A stretch of DNA of 57,697 nucleotides from Nephthysia sp036513515 (GTDB lineage: Bacteria > Chloroflexota > Dormibacteria > Dormibacterales > Dormibacteraceae): positions 1-57,697 of the forward strand of contig DATBYW010000086.1 in assembly GCA_036513515.1 (NCBI GenBank), written 5' to 3'. Below the pieces are notes generated by a model. That model made no database searches. It was not told where the DNA came from and saw nothing but the letters and a program-made list of their open reading frames with translations. The first letter of the stretch is position 1; each line of letters starts with the position of its first letter. Both the position numbers and the translations under genes were made by a program. Below, piece by piece: positions 30,076 to 37,314 of the stretch.

Positions 30076-31144
30076 CTCGTCCGGCCTCTATGCACCTGAC
30101 CACCGAGCTGCCGATCACGGCGGCCGGGAAAGGCTCAGCCTCGACCGAGGTGATGACCACCTGTCCCGGCTCGCCGAGGGACTCGAGGAGGGCCCGCCGC
30201 CGATCGCCGTCCAGCTCCGAGAGCACGTCGTCGAGAAGGAGGACGGGGCGCTCGCCAGTCATGCCGGCCACCAGCTCGGCCTCCGCCAGCTTCACGCTGA
30301 CCACGGCGGTCCGCTGCTGGCCCTGGGAGGCAAAGCCGCGCGCTTCTCGGCCGGCCAGCCTGATGAGGATGTCGTCACGGTGTGGCCCGACGCTCGTCGA
30401 GCCGCGCCGGAGATCTTCGGCTCGGGAGTTCTCCACAGCTGAGAGGAGATCAGCGGGCGGTCCCTGGTATTCGAGTTCGAGCACCTCGCCGCCCGAGATG
30501 ACACCGTGGGCGGCGGCCGCTCCCTCGCGCAGGGCGGCCACCGCCCTGCCCCTGGCGTCGGCGATCTCTCCGCCCAGCTTGGCCAGCTCCAGGTCCCAGA
30601 CCTCGAGGGCCGAGGGCGGCTGCTCGCCGGACCAGACCTGCTTCAAAAGGCTGTTGCGCTGTTCCAGGACCCTGGCGTACCTGGCCAGCGCGCGGGCGTA
30701 GCCGGCCTCCACCTGGACCAGCATCTGGTTGAGCAGCCGGCGGCGATGCTCCGGGCCCGACTTGACCAGGTTGAGGTCGTCGGGCCAGAAGAGTGCGACG
30801 CGGAAGAGACCAGGCAGGTCGACCGCCCGCCGGGGCCGCCCGTCGACCTCGATGCGACGCCGGGCTCGCTCGCCGTCGAGGACGATCGAGATGCGTATCT
30901 CGGCACGCCGGGAGCCCGACTCCACGACCGCGGCGATCCTCGCCTCGGGAGCCAGCGGTCCCACCAGCTCGGCGTCCCGCCGGGCCCGTGGCGACGAGGA
31001 GAGCGCCAGCATGGCCACCGACTCCAGGAGGTTGGTCTTGCCCTGGCCGTTGGCGCCCAGGAAGAGATTGAGCCGGGGTCCGGGCTCCAGGTCGAGGTGG
31101 CCGTAGTTGCGATAGTTGCGAAGTTCGAGCCAGATCAGGTGCAA
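30059..31144 (-). CDS. recF: Recombination mediator RecF
   Basis: RecF is an SMC-like ATPase that helps RecOR load RecA at gaps. The 361-residue protein has LELRNYRNYGHLDLEPGPRLNLFLGANGQGKTNLLES (Walker A), LPGLFRVALFWPDDLNLVKSGPEHRRRLLNQML, FASQGQQRTAVVSVKLAE (signature-like motif) and PVLLLDDVLSELDGDRRRALL (Walker B and D-loop). The start is TTG 31142-31144, 11 nt after dnaN, in the order dnaA-dnaN-recF-DUF721. The stop codon lies within a perfect DnaA-box sequence (30059-30067). Confidence 0.97.
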   Translation of the reverse strand: MHLIWLELRNYRNYGHLDLEPGPRLNLFLGANGQGKTNLLESVAMLALSSSPRARRDAELVGPLAPEARIAAVVESGSRRAEIRISIVLDGERARRRIEVDGRPRRAVDLPGLFRVALFWPDDLNLVKSGPEHRRRLLNQMLVQVEAGYARALARYARVLEQRNSLLKQVWSGEQPPSALEVWDLELAKLGGEIADARGRAVAALREGAAAAHGVISGGEVLELEYQGPPADLLSAVENSRAEDLRRGSTSVGPHRDDILIRLAGREARGFASQGQQRTAVVSVKLAEAELVAGMTGERPVLLLDDVLSELDGDRRRALLESLGEPGQVVITSVEAEPFPAAVIGSSVVRCIEAGRVEACG

Positions 31145-31155
31145 GTGTCAGGCGG

Positions 31156-32271
31156 CTACATCGCCACCCGGACGGGCATGATCACATAGAGGTAGTCGTC
31201 CGAGCCCGGAGGCTTGATCAGGCCCGGGCTGAGCGGCCCGTCGAACTTGAACTCGACCTGTTCCGCCTCCATCACCGAGAGCGCGTCCAGGACATAGCGC
31301 GCGTTGAAGGCGATCTGGATCTCCGAGCCGTCGACCTCGGCACCCAGCTCGGCGCGGCTGTCGCCGACCTCGTTGGTGGTGGCCGAAAGCATCACCGAGC
31401 CCTGCTGGGCACGGATCCGGATCACGTTGGCGCTGTCCCGGGCGAAGAGGGAGACCGCCTTCACGGTCTGCATGAGGTCCCCGGTCGCCAGCCGGACGCT
31501 GGTTGAACTCTTGCTGGGGATAACTTGTGCGTAGTTGGGATAGTTGCCGTCGATCAACCGAGAGGTCACCTCCGAGGTGCCGGCTCGAAAGAAGATCTGG
31601 TTGCGGGCCTTGGAGACCAGGACCTCGACGTCGCCCGACTCCCCCCGGAAGGCCCTCGGCAGCTCGCCCAGAGCCCGGGCCGGAACTATCAAGCTCGCCT
31701 CCAGCTCCTCGCTGGTGACCGCGGTCAGCCGGCGCTCGGCGAGGCGGTGGCCATCGGTCGCGACCAGGATCAGGCGCGGCCCGGCGATCTGCAGGAGCTC
31801 ACCGGTCAGCACCGGCCGCGCCTCGTCTGTGGAGGCAGCGATCTGGGTCTGCTCGATGGCGCCCAGCAGGCTCTCGAGCGGGATGGCGAGCCTGTCGCCC
31901 TCGTCGGGCCGGGGGCCCGGAGGGAACTCATCGGCCTCTATGCACTTGATGTGGGTGTCGAAGCGACCGCAGCGGACACTCAGTGTCTGGTTGCTGGTGT
32001 CCAGCTCCATCTCGAGGGGCGCCTCCGGCAAAGTGGCCACGAAGTCGGTCAGCAGCCTGGCCGGCGCGGTTGTGCTGCCTTCGTCGGCAACCTCTGCCGG
32101 GATCACCTTGCGGATGCCGATCTCGAGATTGGTGGCTGTGAGCGAAAGGCCCTCCGAGGTGGTCTCGAGCAGGATGTTGTTGAGGATCGGGAGCGTGGTC
32201 CTCGTGGAGATGGCCCGAGAAACAATCTGCAGTGCCTGGCTGAGGACGTGCGGTTGGCAGGTCAGTTTCAA
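31156..32271 (-). CDS. dnaN: DNA polymerase III beta sliding clamp
   Basis: The 371-residue protein shows the clamp pattern: LSQALQIVSRAISTRTTLPILNNILLETTSEGLSLTATNLEIGIRKVIPAEV at the N-terminus, KCIEADEFPPGP, TQIAASTDEARPVLTGELL, LVATDGHRLAERRL, and the C-terminal hydrophobic-pocket end DDYLYVIMPVRVAM. The start is TTG 32269-32271 behind ATAAGGAG. It is second in the dnaA-dnaN-recF run. The gap to dnaA (32272-32515) contains imperfect DnaA boxes (TTATCCCCA at 32282, TGTGGATAG at 32343). Confidence 0.98.
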   Translation of the reverse strand: MKLTCQPHVLSQALQIVSRAISTRTTLPILNNILLETTSEGLSLTATNLEIGIRKVIPAEVADEGSTTAPARLLTDFVATLPEAPLEMELDTSNQTLSVRCGRFDTHIKCIEADEFPPGPRPDEGDRLAIPLESLLGAIEQTQIAASTDEARPVLTGELLQIAGPRLILVATDGHRLAERRLTAVTSEELEASLIVPARALGELPRAFRGESGDVEVLVSKARNQIFFRAGTSEVTSRLIDGNYPNYAQVIPSKSSTSVRLATGDLMQTVKAVSLFARDSANVIRIRAQQGSVMLSATTNEVGDSRAELGAEVDGSEIQIAFNARYVLDALSVMEAEQVEFKFDGPLSPGLIKPPGSDDYLYVIMPVRVAM

Positions 32272-32515
32272 GGTTGGCTCCTTATCCCCACTTGTTCTCG
32301 TCTGTTATTAGGTCTCTCGGCAGTCGCCGGACCAGTAGGCGCTGTGGATAGTGTGCAGTCGCTATTCGGCGTCATCTCGCCGCGGCGGGGGAAAAGCATA
32401 GGTGAAACCTCGGCCCAAACCCGCGGTGGGCTGGGACGCTTTGGGGAAGAGTGGCCCGCCGGCGGCGCCTGCACAGCGTTGAGGCCCGTCGTGCACAGGC
32501 TCTTGTGGAAGGTTT

Positions 32516-33871
32516 TCATCGGGTCGCGTAGAGCTGCTCGCGGATGGACTGGACCTCGTAGCGCAGGCGCTCGTCCTCCTTGAGCTCGTTGATGATCTTC
32601 TCGATCGAGTGCAGGGCCGTGGTGTGGTCTCGGCCGCCGAAGGCCTGGCCGATCACCGGCAGAGAGGAGGGAGTCTCCTCACGGACCACGTACATCGCCA
32701 CCTGCCGGGGGAAGACGATGTGCTTGTCGCGGCGCTTGCTCTTCATGTCGTCGACCGAGACCGAGTAGTACTCGGCGACCGTCTCCTGGATTCGATCGAT
32801 GGTCAGCGGGCGCCGGTTGCCGGCCGGGATGATGTCCTCCAGCAGGCGGGCCGCCTCCTCCTCGTCGACCGGCCGCTGGTGGATGGCCGAGAAGGCGAGG
32901 ACCCGGGTCAGGGCGCCCTCGAGCTCGCGGATGTTCTTCTGCACCTTGTGGGCGATGAAGGTCAGGACCGCCTCAGAGACCAGGTTGGCGTTGGCGCTCA
33001 ACTTGGAGCGGAGGATTGCCAGCCGGGTCTCGAAGTCTGGGGGCTGGATGTCCGCCAATAAGCCCTGTTCGAATCGCGAGCGCAGGCGGTCCTCGAGGGT
33101 GGGGATCTCCTTGGGCGGGCGATCCGAGGAGATGACGATCTGCTTGTTGATCTCGTGGAGCGCGTTGAAGGTGTGGAAAAACTCTTCCTTGGTCCTGTCC
33201 TTGCCCGCCAGGAACTGGATGTCGTCGATCAGGAGGACGTCCACCGTCCGGTAGGTCACCCGGAACTCGCTCATCCGGGCGGTCTGGATTGACGCGATGA
33301 CCTCGTTCATGAACTGCTCGGAGGTCAGGTAGAGGACCCGCTTCTTGGGGAAGCGGCGGCGGACCTCGTGCCCGATGGCGTGCATCAGGTGGGTCTTGCC
33401 CAGGCCCACCCCGCCGTAGAGGAAGAGCGGATTGTAGGTCTCTCCAGGGGCGTCGGCCACGGCCTTGGCGGCCGCGTGGGCGAAGCGCGAGTTGTTGCCG
33501 ACCACGAACGAGCTGAACTTGAACTTTTCGCTGAGCTCGCTCTGGCCCACCGCCGGTGATGGCTCCGGCATGTTGTCCTCGCCCACCAGCAGGTCGTCGT
33601 CGCCCGCCAGGGCGGCCCGGTTGCCGTTGCTGGAGACGACGAAGTCGACCTCGACCTCGGTGCCCGTGACGGCCTGCAGCGTCTCCTGGATCAGGCCCGC
33701 GAAGCGGTCCTCCAGCCAGTCTTTGGCCAGCTTGCTGGGAACCCCCACCCGGTAGATGCTTCCGTCGGCGGAGAGCAAGGTGGTGTTCTTCAACCAGGTC
33801 TCGTAGCTCGGCTTTGCGAGCTGGAAGCGGAGTTCGTCTTGCACAGCAGTCCAGATCTGGTCCTGGTTCAC
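32516..33871 (-). CDS. dnaA: Chromosomal replication initiator DnaA
   Basis: The 451-residue initiator has domain I (QIWTAVQDELRFQLAKPSYETWLKNTTLL), a short domain II, AAA+ domain III (NPLFLYGGVGLGKTHLMHAIGHEV, LLIDDIQFLAGKDRTKEEFFHTFN, SSDRPPKEIPTLEDRLRSRFEQGL) and domain IV with the DnaA-box-binding signature QVAMYVVREETPSSLPVIGQAFGGRDHTTALHS. The start is GTG 33869-33871 with TAAGGAG 11 nt upstream. It faces left, away from rpmH, so the gap between them is the classic origin position. DnaA boxes upstream also allow autoregulation. Confidence 0.99.
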   Translation of the reverse strand: MNQDQIWTAVQDELRFQLAKPSYETWLKNTTLLSADGSIYRVGVPSKLAKDWLEDRFAGLIQETLQAVTGTEVEVDFVVSSNGNRAALAGDDDLLVGEDNMPEPSPAVGQSELSEKFKFSSFVVGNNSRFAHAAAKAVADAPGETYNPLFLYGGVGLGKTHLMHAIGHEVRRRFPKKRVLYLTSEQFMNEVIASIQTARMSEFRVTYRTVDVLLIDDIQFLAGKDRTKEEFFHTFNALHEINKQIVISSDRPPKEIPTLEDRLRSRFEQGLLADIQPPDFETRLAILRSKLSANANLVSEAVLTFIAHKVQKNIRELEGALTRVLAFSAIHQRPVDEEEAARLLEDIIPAGNRRPLTIDRIQETVAEYYSVSVDDMKSKRRDKHIVFPRQVAMYVVREETPSSLPVIGQAFGGRDHTTALHSIEKIINELKEDERLRYEVQSIREQLYATR

Positions 33872-34471
33872 GTAGCGATCAACTCCTTAGGTCCACACCG
33901 CTGTGGAAAATCTGACCCTCAGGCTTGGGAAGTTGTGGAGAACCTCCCGTGCACCGTTCCTCGCACGTTTCCCCTCTTTTCGGTCCCCCCGCCGACGAAC
34001 GATCAGCGCCCGGGCTGTGGACAAGCTGCGGAAAGGTACCCTCCGCATCCCCAGAAAAGGTGTGCGTGATCTGGGTAATGCTGTGGATAACTTTGCCTAG
34101 GCCGATCTCCTGCTCGTTTTCAACCCGCAACTCCAGACGGCCCGCCTGGCCGGGACCCGAAGCTGCGGTGCAGGAGTCCGACCTGAACCGCAAAGCGCTG
34201 GCTCTCCCTGTTGAGACGTTGTGGGAAAGAGTCGGAGACAGGATTTCAAGCTAGCAGTGTGCTGGAAACCTGACGCTGGACCGTTCCCTGTTTCACCAAG
34301 CAGAACTATCAGTTTTTGCCACAGTGACGTGGTAGGAAACGTATGCGAGATCGGCGCTGCGACGAGGGCAGTGGGAAGACCGTGGTTCCGCTTCGACGGG
34401 CAAGCTTAGCAGAGGGTTCAGGGGGTCGCAATCCACCGTTTGGAGGCCATTTCCTGATATGGAGGGGGGCT
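33872..34471. other. Putative replication origin (oriC) between dnaA and rpmH
   Basis: This 600-nt gene-free stretch has one perfect DnaA box, TGTGGATAA (34082-34090), and three one-mismatch boxes in the same orientation: TGTGGAAAA (33902-33910), TGTGGAGAA (33934-33942) and TGTGGACAA (34016-34024). A weaker one is TGTGGGAAA (34220-34228). It is less GC-rich than its surroundings, notably around 34300-34320 (CAGTTTTTGCC). Gene order dnaN-dnaA-gap-rpmH-rnpA supports the origin. The unwinding element was not located, and no strand-composition calculation was done. Confidence 0.75.
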
Positions 34472-34474
34472 GTG

Positions 34475-34567
34475 ATGGGCCGCAGGCTATACTCTCCAAT
34501 TCGGCGCGGCTCCTACGGCCAGCCGGAAGGCTACGTCTGGCAGAAGGGCGAGAAGCTGCACAATTAA
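34475..34567 (+). CDS. Small ORF (30 residues) in the rpmH leader
   Basis: Behind a very strong Shine-Dalgarno sequence (GGAGGGGGG, 34461-34469), ATG 34475 opens a 30-codon frame ending TAA at 34565-34567, 13 nt before the rpmH Shine-Dalgarno. It encodes a basic, Tyr/Gly-rich peptide starting MGRRLYSPIRRGSYG and ending WQKGEKLHN. Third positions are mostly G/C as in real genes here. A GTG at 34472 is also in frame. The peptide is not recognised. It could be a leader controlling rpmH or a short independent protein. Confidence 0.45.
   Translation: MGRRLYSPIRRGSYGQPEGYVWQKGEKLHN
34488..34493 (+). promoter_or_regulatory. Possible -10 hexamer TATACT upstream of rpmH
   Basis: TATACT resembles the -10 consensus and lies about 100 nt before the rpmH start, but no convincing -35 hexamer is seen 16-18 nt upstream, where the sequence is a G-run. 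It also falls inside the small ORF, so either the ORF or this promoter is doubtful. Confidence 0.25.
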
Positions 34568-34594
34568 GAAGACAGCGCCAAGGAGTATCTCACC

Positions 34595-34732
34595 ATCAAA
34601 AGGACCTACCAGCCGAAGAAGCGTTACCGCAGGCGCGTTCACGGCTTCCTCAAGAAGATGGCCTCGCCGGCCGGCCGGCGGATCCTTCGCAACCGACGAC
34701 GCAAGGGACGCCACCAGCTGACCCCGTCCTGA
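34595..34732 (+). CDS. rpmH: 50S ribosomal protein bL34, apparent ATC start
   Basis: The 45-residue protein is unmistakable L34: KRTYQPKKRYRRRVHGFLKKMASPAGRRILRNRRRKGRHQL. The conserved KRTYQP segment is preceded directly by ATC where ATG is expected. Upstream the frame reads GAA GAC AGC GCC AAG GAG TAT CTC ACC after a TAA stop (34565-34567), so no ATG, GTG or TTG is available. AAGGAG (34580-34585) lies 9 nt before the ATC, good spacing. AUC is a rare near-cognate start, comparable to AUU of infC. A base error ATG to ATC is the alternative. rnpA follows. Confidence 0.9.
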   Translation: MKRTYQPKKRYRRRVHGFLKKMASPAGRRILRNRRRKGRHQLTPS

Positions 34733-34790
34733 GGAGACGGCCGGCGTCGCCGTCGGCGGGCTGGTGGAGCCCACCGGGCAGCCTCGGACC

Positions 34791-35153
34791 ATGAAGAGGC
34801 GCCTTCGCCTGCGCCGGCAGGGCGATTTCCAGCGGATCCTGAAGGCGCGGCGGGTCTACGTGGGCCGGGCCCTGGTCGCCTTTGCCCTTCCGGGTGCGGA
34901 GGGGGGTTGGCGGGTCGGCGTCGCGGTCAGCCGCCAGCTGAAGGGCTCGGTGCGGCGCAATCGGGCTCGCCGGCGGGTCCGGGAGGCGGCCCGACTGGCC
35001 TTGCTGGGCAAGGATTCAGAAGCCGGCTTGGTGGGAATACCGTATGACGTAGTGCTGATAGCGCGCCCGGCGGCGCTGGAGTTGCCCGCCGCAGCGATCG
35101 AAAGCGAGGCCGCCGCCGTCCGGGCCCGGCTTCAGGGAGTACACGGCCGGTGA
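34791..35153 (+). CDS. rnpA: Ribonuclease P protein component
   Basis: RnpA is the protein subunit of RNase P, which matures tRNA 5' ends. The 120-residue protein begins MKRRLRLRRQGDFQRILKARR and has the RNR motif in GSVRRNRARRRVREAAR, then PYDVVLIARPAALE. The start is taken as ATG 34791; an in-frame GTG at 34764 would add nine residues. It stands 58 nt after rpmH, the near-universal order. Its stop overlaps the yidD start (GTGA). Confidence 0.95.
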   Translation: MKRRLRLRRQGDFQRILKARRVYVGRALVAFALPGAEGGWRVGVAVSRQLKGSVRRNRARRRVREAARLALLGKDSEAGLVGIPYDVVLIARPAALELPAAAIESEAAAVRARLQGVHGR

Positions 35154-35359
35154 CGGCACTGCTTCTACGGCTGATCAGGCTCTACCAGCTCACGCTGTCC
35201 CAGCTCTTCGCAGGGAGTTGCCGCTACTACCCTTCCTGCTCCCAGTACACTTACGAAGCGGTTACGAGATACGGATGGGTCCGAGGATCCTGGATGGGAA
35301 TCAAGCGGATCGGCCGCTGCCATCCCTTCGCGAGGGGTGGATACGATCCGGTCCCGTGA
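35150..35359 (+). CDS. yidD: Membrane protein insertion efficiency factor YidD
   Basis: YidD is a small membrane-associated protein that aids YidC-dependent insertion. The 69-residue sequence LIRLYQLTLSQLFAGSCRYYPSCSQYTYEAVTRYGWVRGSWMGIKRIGRCHPFARGGYDPVP carries the three invariant Cys and the RCHP and GGYDPVP motifs. It is coupled to rnpA by a GTGA overlap and is followed 22 nt later by yidC. Confidence 0.97.
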   Translation: MTALLLRLIRLYQLTLSQLFAGSCRYYPSCSQYTYEAVTRYGWVRGSWMGIKRIGRCHPFARGGYDPVP

Positions 35360-35381
35360 CCGAAGTTAGGAGCCTTTAGCA

Positions 35382-36266
35382 ATAGAATCCCTGCGCAAGC
35401 TTTTCGACCTCCTTCTTCCCATTCACCTTTTCTGGTGGGCGATCTTCGGCAACTCCATCAGCTGGGGGCTGAGTAATCTCTACCACCTGCTGGCCGCGAA
35501 CCCGCTGATCGCCGCCATCGGCGCCTATGGGCTGGCGATCGTCCTTCTCACCATCCTGATCAAAGTCCTGCTGGCGCCGCTCTTCCAGCTCCAGCTCATG
35601 CTCAGCCGCCGCTCCATGACCCAGCAGCGGCGCCTCGCGCCCGAGCTCGCGGAGCTGAAGAAGAAGTACAAGAGCGACCCCCAGAAGCAGCAGGCCGCGA
35701 TGATGCAGCTCTACAAGGAGCACGGGGTCAACCCCTTGGGGGGGTTGAGCGGCTGCCTTCCGGCGGTCCTCCAGTTCCCCATCCTGACCGCGCTCTACTA
35801 CGTCTTTTTCGGCAACGCGCAACACAACACCTTCGCCGACCACTTCCTGTTCATCCCGCACCTCAACGACATGCCCTCCCACCACGCGCTGATTCCCGGG
35901 CTTCCCATCCCGACCCTGGTCTACCTGGTGATCCCGGTACTGGCTGCGGCGACCACCTTCGTGCAGTCCCGGATGATGCAGCAGCCGCCCAATCCTGCCG
36001 CCAGCGACCAGGAGCAGCAGGCGCAGCAGATGACTCAGACGATGCAGGTGATGATGCCGCTGATGATCATCTACTTCTCGCTGATCACCCCGGCCGGGCT
36101 TGGGCTCTACTGGTTCGTCTCGAACTGCTTCGCTATCATCCAGCAGTATCTCGTCAACGGCTGGGGCGGCGGGCGGCGGGCGCAGAATGACATGGCTCCT
36201 GCGCCCGCGCCTGTTCCCGCGCCGGCGAACGCGTCCCCCAAGAGGACAAGGAAACCGAGGAAATGA
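35382..36266 (+). CDS. yidC: Membrane protein insertase YidC, apparent ATA start
   Basis: YidC/Oxa1 insertase of about 294 residues. The frame reads ESLRKLFDLLLPIHLFWWAIFG, then a membrane helix NPLIAAIGAYGLAIVLLTILIKVLLAPL, a cytoplasmic hairpin RRSMTQQRRLAPELAELKKKYKSDPQKQQAAMMQLYKEHGVNPLGGLSGCLPAVLQFPILTALYYVFF and further helices ending with a basic tail. After a TAG (35367-35369) the only candidate initiators ahead of the first helix are ATA (35382) and CTG (35391). AGGAG (35368-35372) lies 9 nt before ATA. A start at internal ATG 35598 would delete the first helix and is rejected. The stop overlaps jag (ATGA). Confidence 0.88.
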   Translation: MESLRKLFDLLLPIHLFWWAIFGNSISWGLSNLYHLLAANPLIAAIGAYGLAIVLLTILIKVLLAPLFQLQLMLSRRSMTQQRRLAPELAELKKKYKSDPQKQQAAMMQLYKEHGVNPLGGLSGCLPAVLQFPILTALYYVFFGNAQHNTFADHFLFIPHLNDMPSHHALIPGLPIPTLVYLVIPVLAAATTFVQSRMMQQPPNPAASDQEQQAQQMTQTMQVMMPLMIIYFSLITPAGLGLYWFVSNCFAIIQQYLVNGWGGGRRAQNDMAPAPAPVPAPANASPKRTRKPRK

Positions 36267-36952
36267 AGACTGCCGAAGGCCGTGGCCGCACCCTAGACGA
36301 GGCGGTCGACGCCGCACTGATACAGCTCGCCGAAAGCCGGCGGAACGTCGACGTCAAGGTGCTCAGCGAGAACCCCGATGAGACCGTCGTCGAGGTGACG
36401 GTGATCGGTGCCGGCGCTGCGGTGCCAGGATCCTCGAGCGCTGCGACCGCCACCTCCGCCGGCGGCGATGTCGCGGAGGGTGCGGGCAAGAGCCAGGCGG
36501 ACAACGCTCGGGACATCGTCGACCAGCTCCTGAGCAAGATGGGAATCCGCTGCCAGGTGACCACGCGGGCGACGCCGGAGGCCATCGTCGTCGACGTCTC
36601 GGGCCGCGACCTGGGCGTCCTCATCGGCTGGCGCGGGGAGACTCTGAGAGCGCTGCAGACCATGACCAACCTGCTTGCCAGTCGCCGGCTGGGGCCGGAT
36701 CAGCGCGTGATCGTGGACGTGGAGCGCTACCGGCAGCGCCGGGAACACACCGTCAGGGAGATCGCCTACCGCGCGGCCCGCCAGGTCAAGGTGACCGGGG
36801 ATCCGATCACGCTGGATGCGATGCAGCCTTTCGAGCGCCGCGCCATCCACCTGGCCCTGGAAGCCGATCCCGAGGTGACGACCATCAGCATTGGCGAGGA
36901 GCCCGAACGGCGTGTCGTCGTCGGACCCCGCCGGGCCGAGCAGCCAGCCTGA
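36263..36952 (+). CDS. jag: RNA-binding protein KhpB (Jag)
   Basis: KhpB binds RNA, usually with KhpA, and influences cell division and envelope genes. The 229-residue protein has a Jag-N domain (KTAEGRGRTLDEAVDAALIQLAESRRNVDVKVLSE), an Ala/Gly/Ser linker, a KH domain (IVVDVSGRDLGVLIGWRGETLRALQTMTNLLASRRLG) and an R3H domain (REIAYRAARQVKVTGDPITLDAMQPFERRAIHLALE, ending EPERRVVVGPRR). Start ATG overlaps the yidC stop. Its own stop overlaps a possible CTG start of the next small gene. Confidence 0.95.
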   Translation: MKTAEGRGRTLDEAVDAALIQLAESRRNVDVKVLSENPDETVVEVTVIGAGAAVPGSSSAATATSAGGDVAEGAGKSQADNARDIVDQLLSKMGIRCQVTTRATPEAIVVDVSGRDLGVLIGWRGETLRALQTMTNLLASRRLGPDQRVIVDVERYRQRREHTVREIAYRAARQVKVTGDPITLDAMQPFERRAIHLALEADPEVTTISIGEEPERRVVVGPRRAEQPA

Positions 36953-37212
36953 GCAGCGAACCCGGTCCGGCGCTGATCACGCGCGCCATCGCCCTGGCCA
37001 ACGCTGCCGCCGATGGTGCCGGCGACGAGGAGGTGACCCCCAGCGAGATAGCGGAGGTCATTCGGGACGCGCTTGAGTCTCCTGAGCTGCTGCGGGATCG
37101 GCAGGTGGTCAAATACCTGAACGAAGCGCTGGACGCGGTTTCTGACGGGATGCCCGCCGATTACACGGCGATGATTCTCTACTCAGCACTGGGAAGACTG
37201 CGAGAGGGCTGA
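36949..37212 (+). CDS. Small protein of unknown function after jag, possible CTG start
   Basis: A frame entered by CTG 36949, sharing bases with the jag stop (CTGA), runs 87 codons to TGA 37210-37212. The only standard start in frame is GTG 37033, giving 59 residues. The predicted protein is helical and acidic: SSEPGPALITRAIALANAAADGAGDEEVTPSEIAEVIRDALESPELL, then a second helical half ending SALGRLREG. The first 28 codons have the same third-position GC bias as the rest, so translation from CTG is credible. No family was recognised. It precedes a parS-like element and the M16 peptidase. Confidence 0.55.
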   Translation: MSSEPGPALITRAIALANAAADGAGDEEVTPSEIAEVIRDALESPELLRDRQVVKYLNEALDAVSDGMPADYTAMILYSALGRLREG

Positions 37213-37230
37213 GTCCTTCCCCGCGGGGGA

Positions 37231-37246
37231 CGTTCCACGTTTTACA
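37231..37246. repeat. Hybrid parS-like element, copy 2
   Basis: CGTTCCACGTTTTACA matches the hybrid element at 15 of 16 positions. It lies in the gap between the small gene after jag and the M16 peptidase, just behind a GC-rich palindrome (CCCCGCGGGG near 37218-37228), so here it is free of coding constraint. It is about 3 kb from the putative origin. Confidence 0.75.
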
Positions 37247-37299
37247 ACGCCCTGCGGCCGTGAGCCCGGCCGGGCGCCGGGCGCGGTGATGGGTCTCCT

Positions 37300-37305
37300 T
37301 ATACT
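37300..37305 (+). promoter_or_regulatory. -10 element of the M16 peptidase gene
   Basis: TATACT ends 9 nt before the ATG at 37315. A transcript starting 6-8 nt after it would begin at or next to the start codon, so the message is probably leaderless. No clear -35 was seen. Confidence 0.4.
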
Positions 37306-37314
37306 GGCGGTTCG

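Noticed and set aside
34343..34567. 74-codon ORF reaching back into the origin region
   Set aside because: The upstream part lies among origin sequences with poor codon bias; only the last 30 codons, behind a strong Shine-Dalgarno, look translated.
35598..36266. yidC starting at the internal ATG 35598
   Set aside because: This would remove the first membrane helix, which is clearly encoded upstream in the same frame behind an AGGAG.
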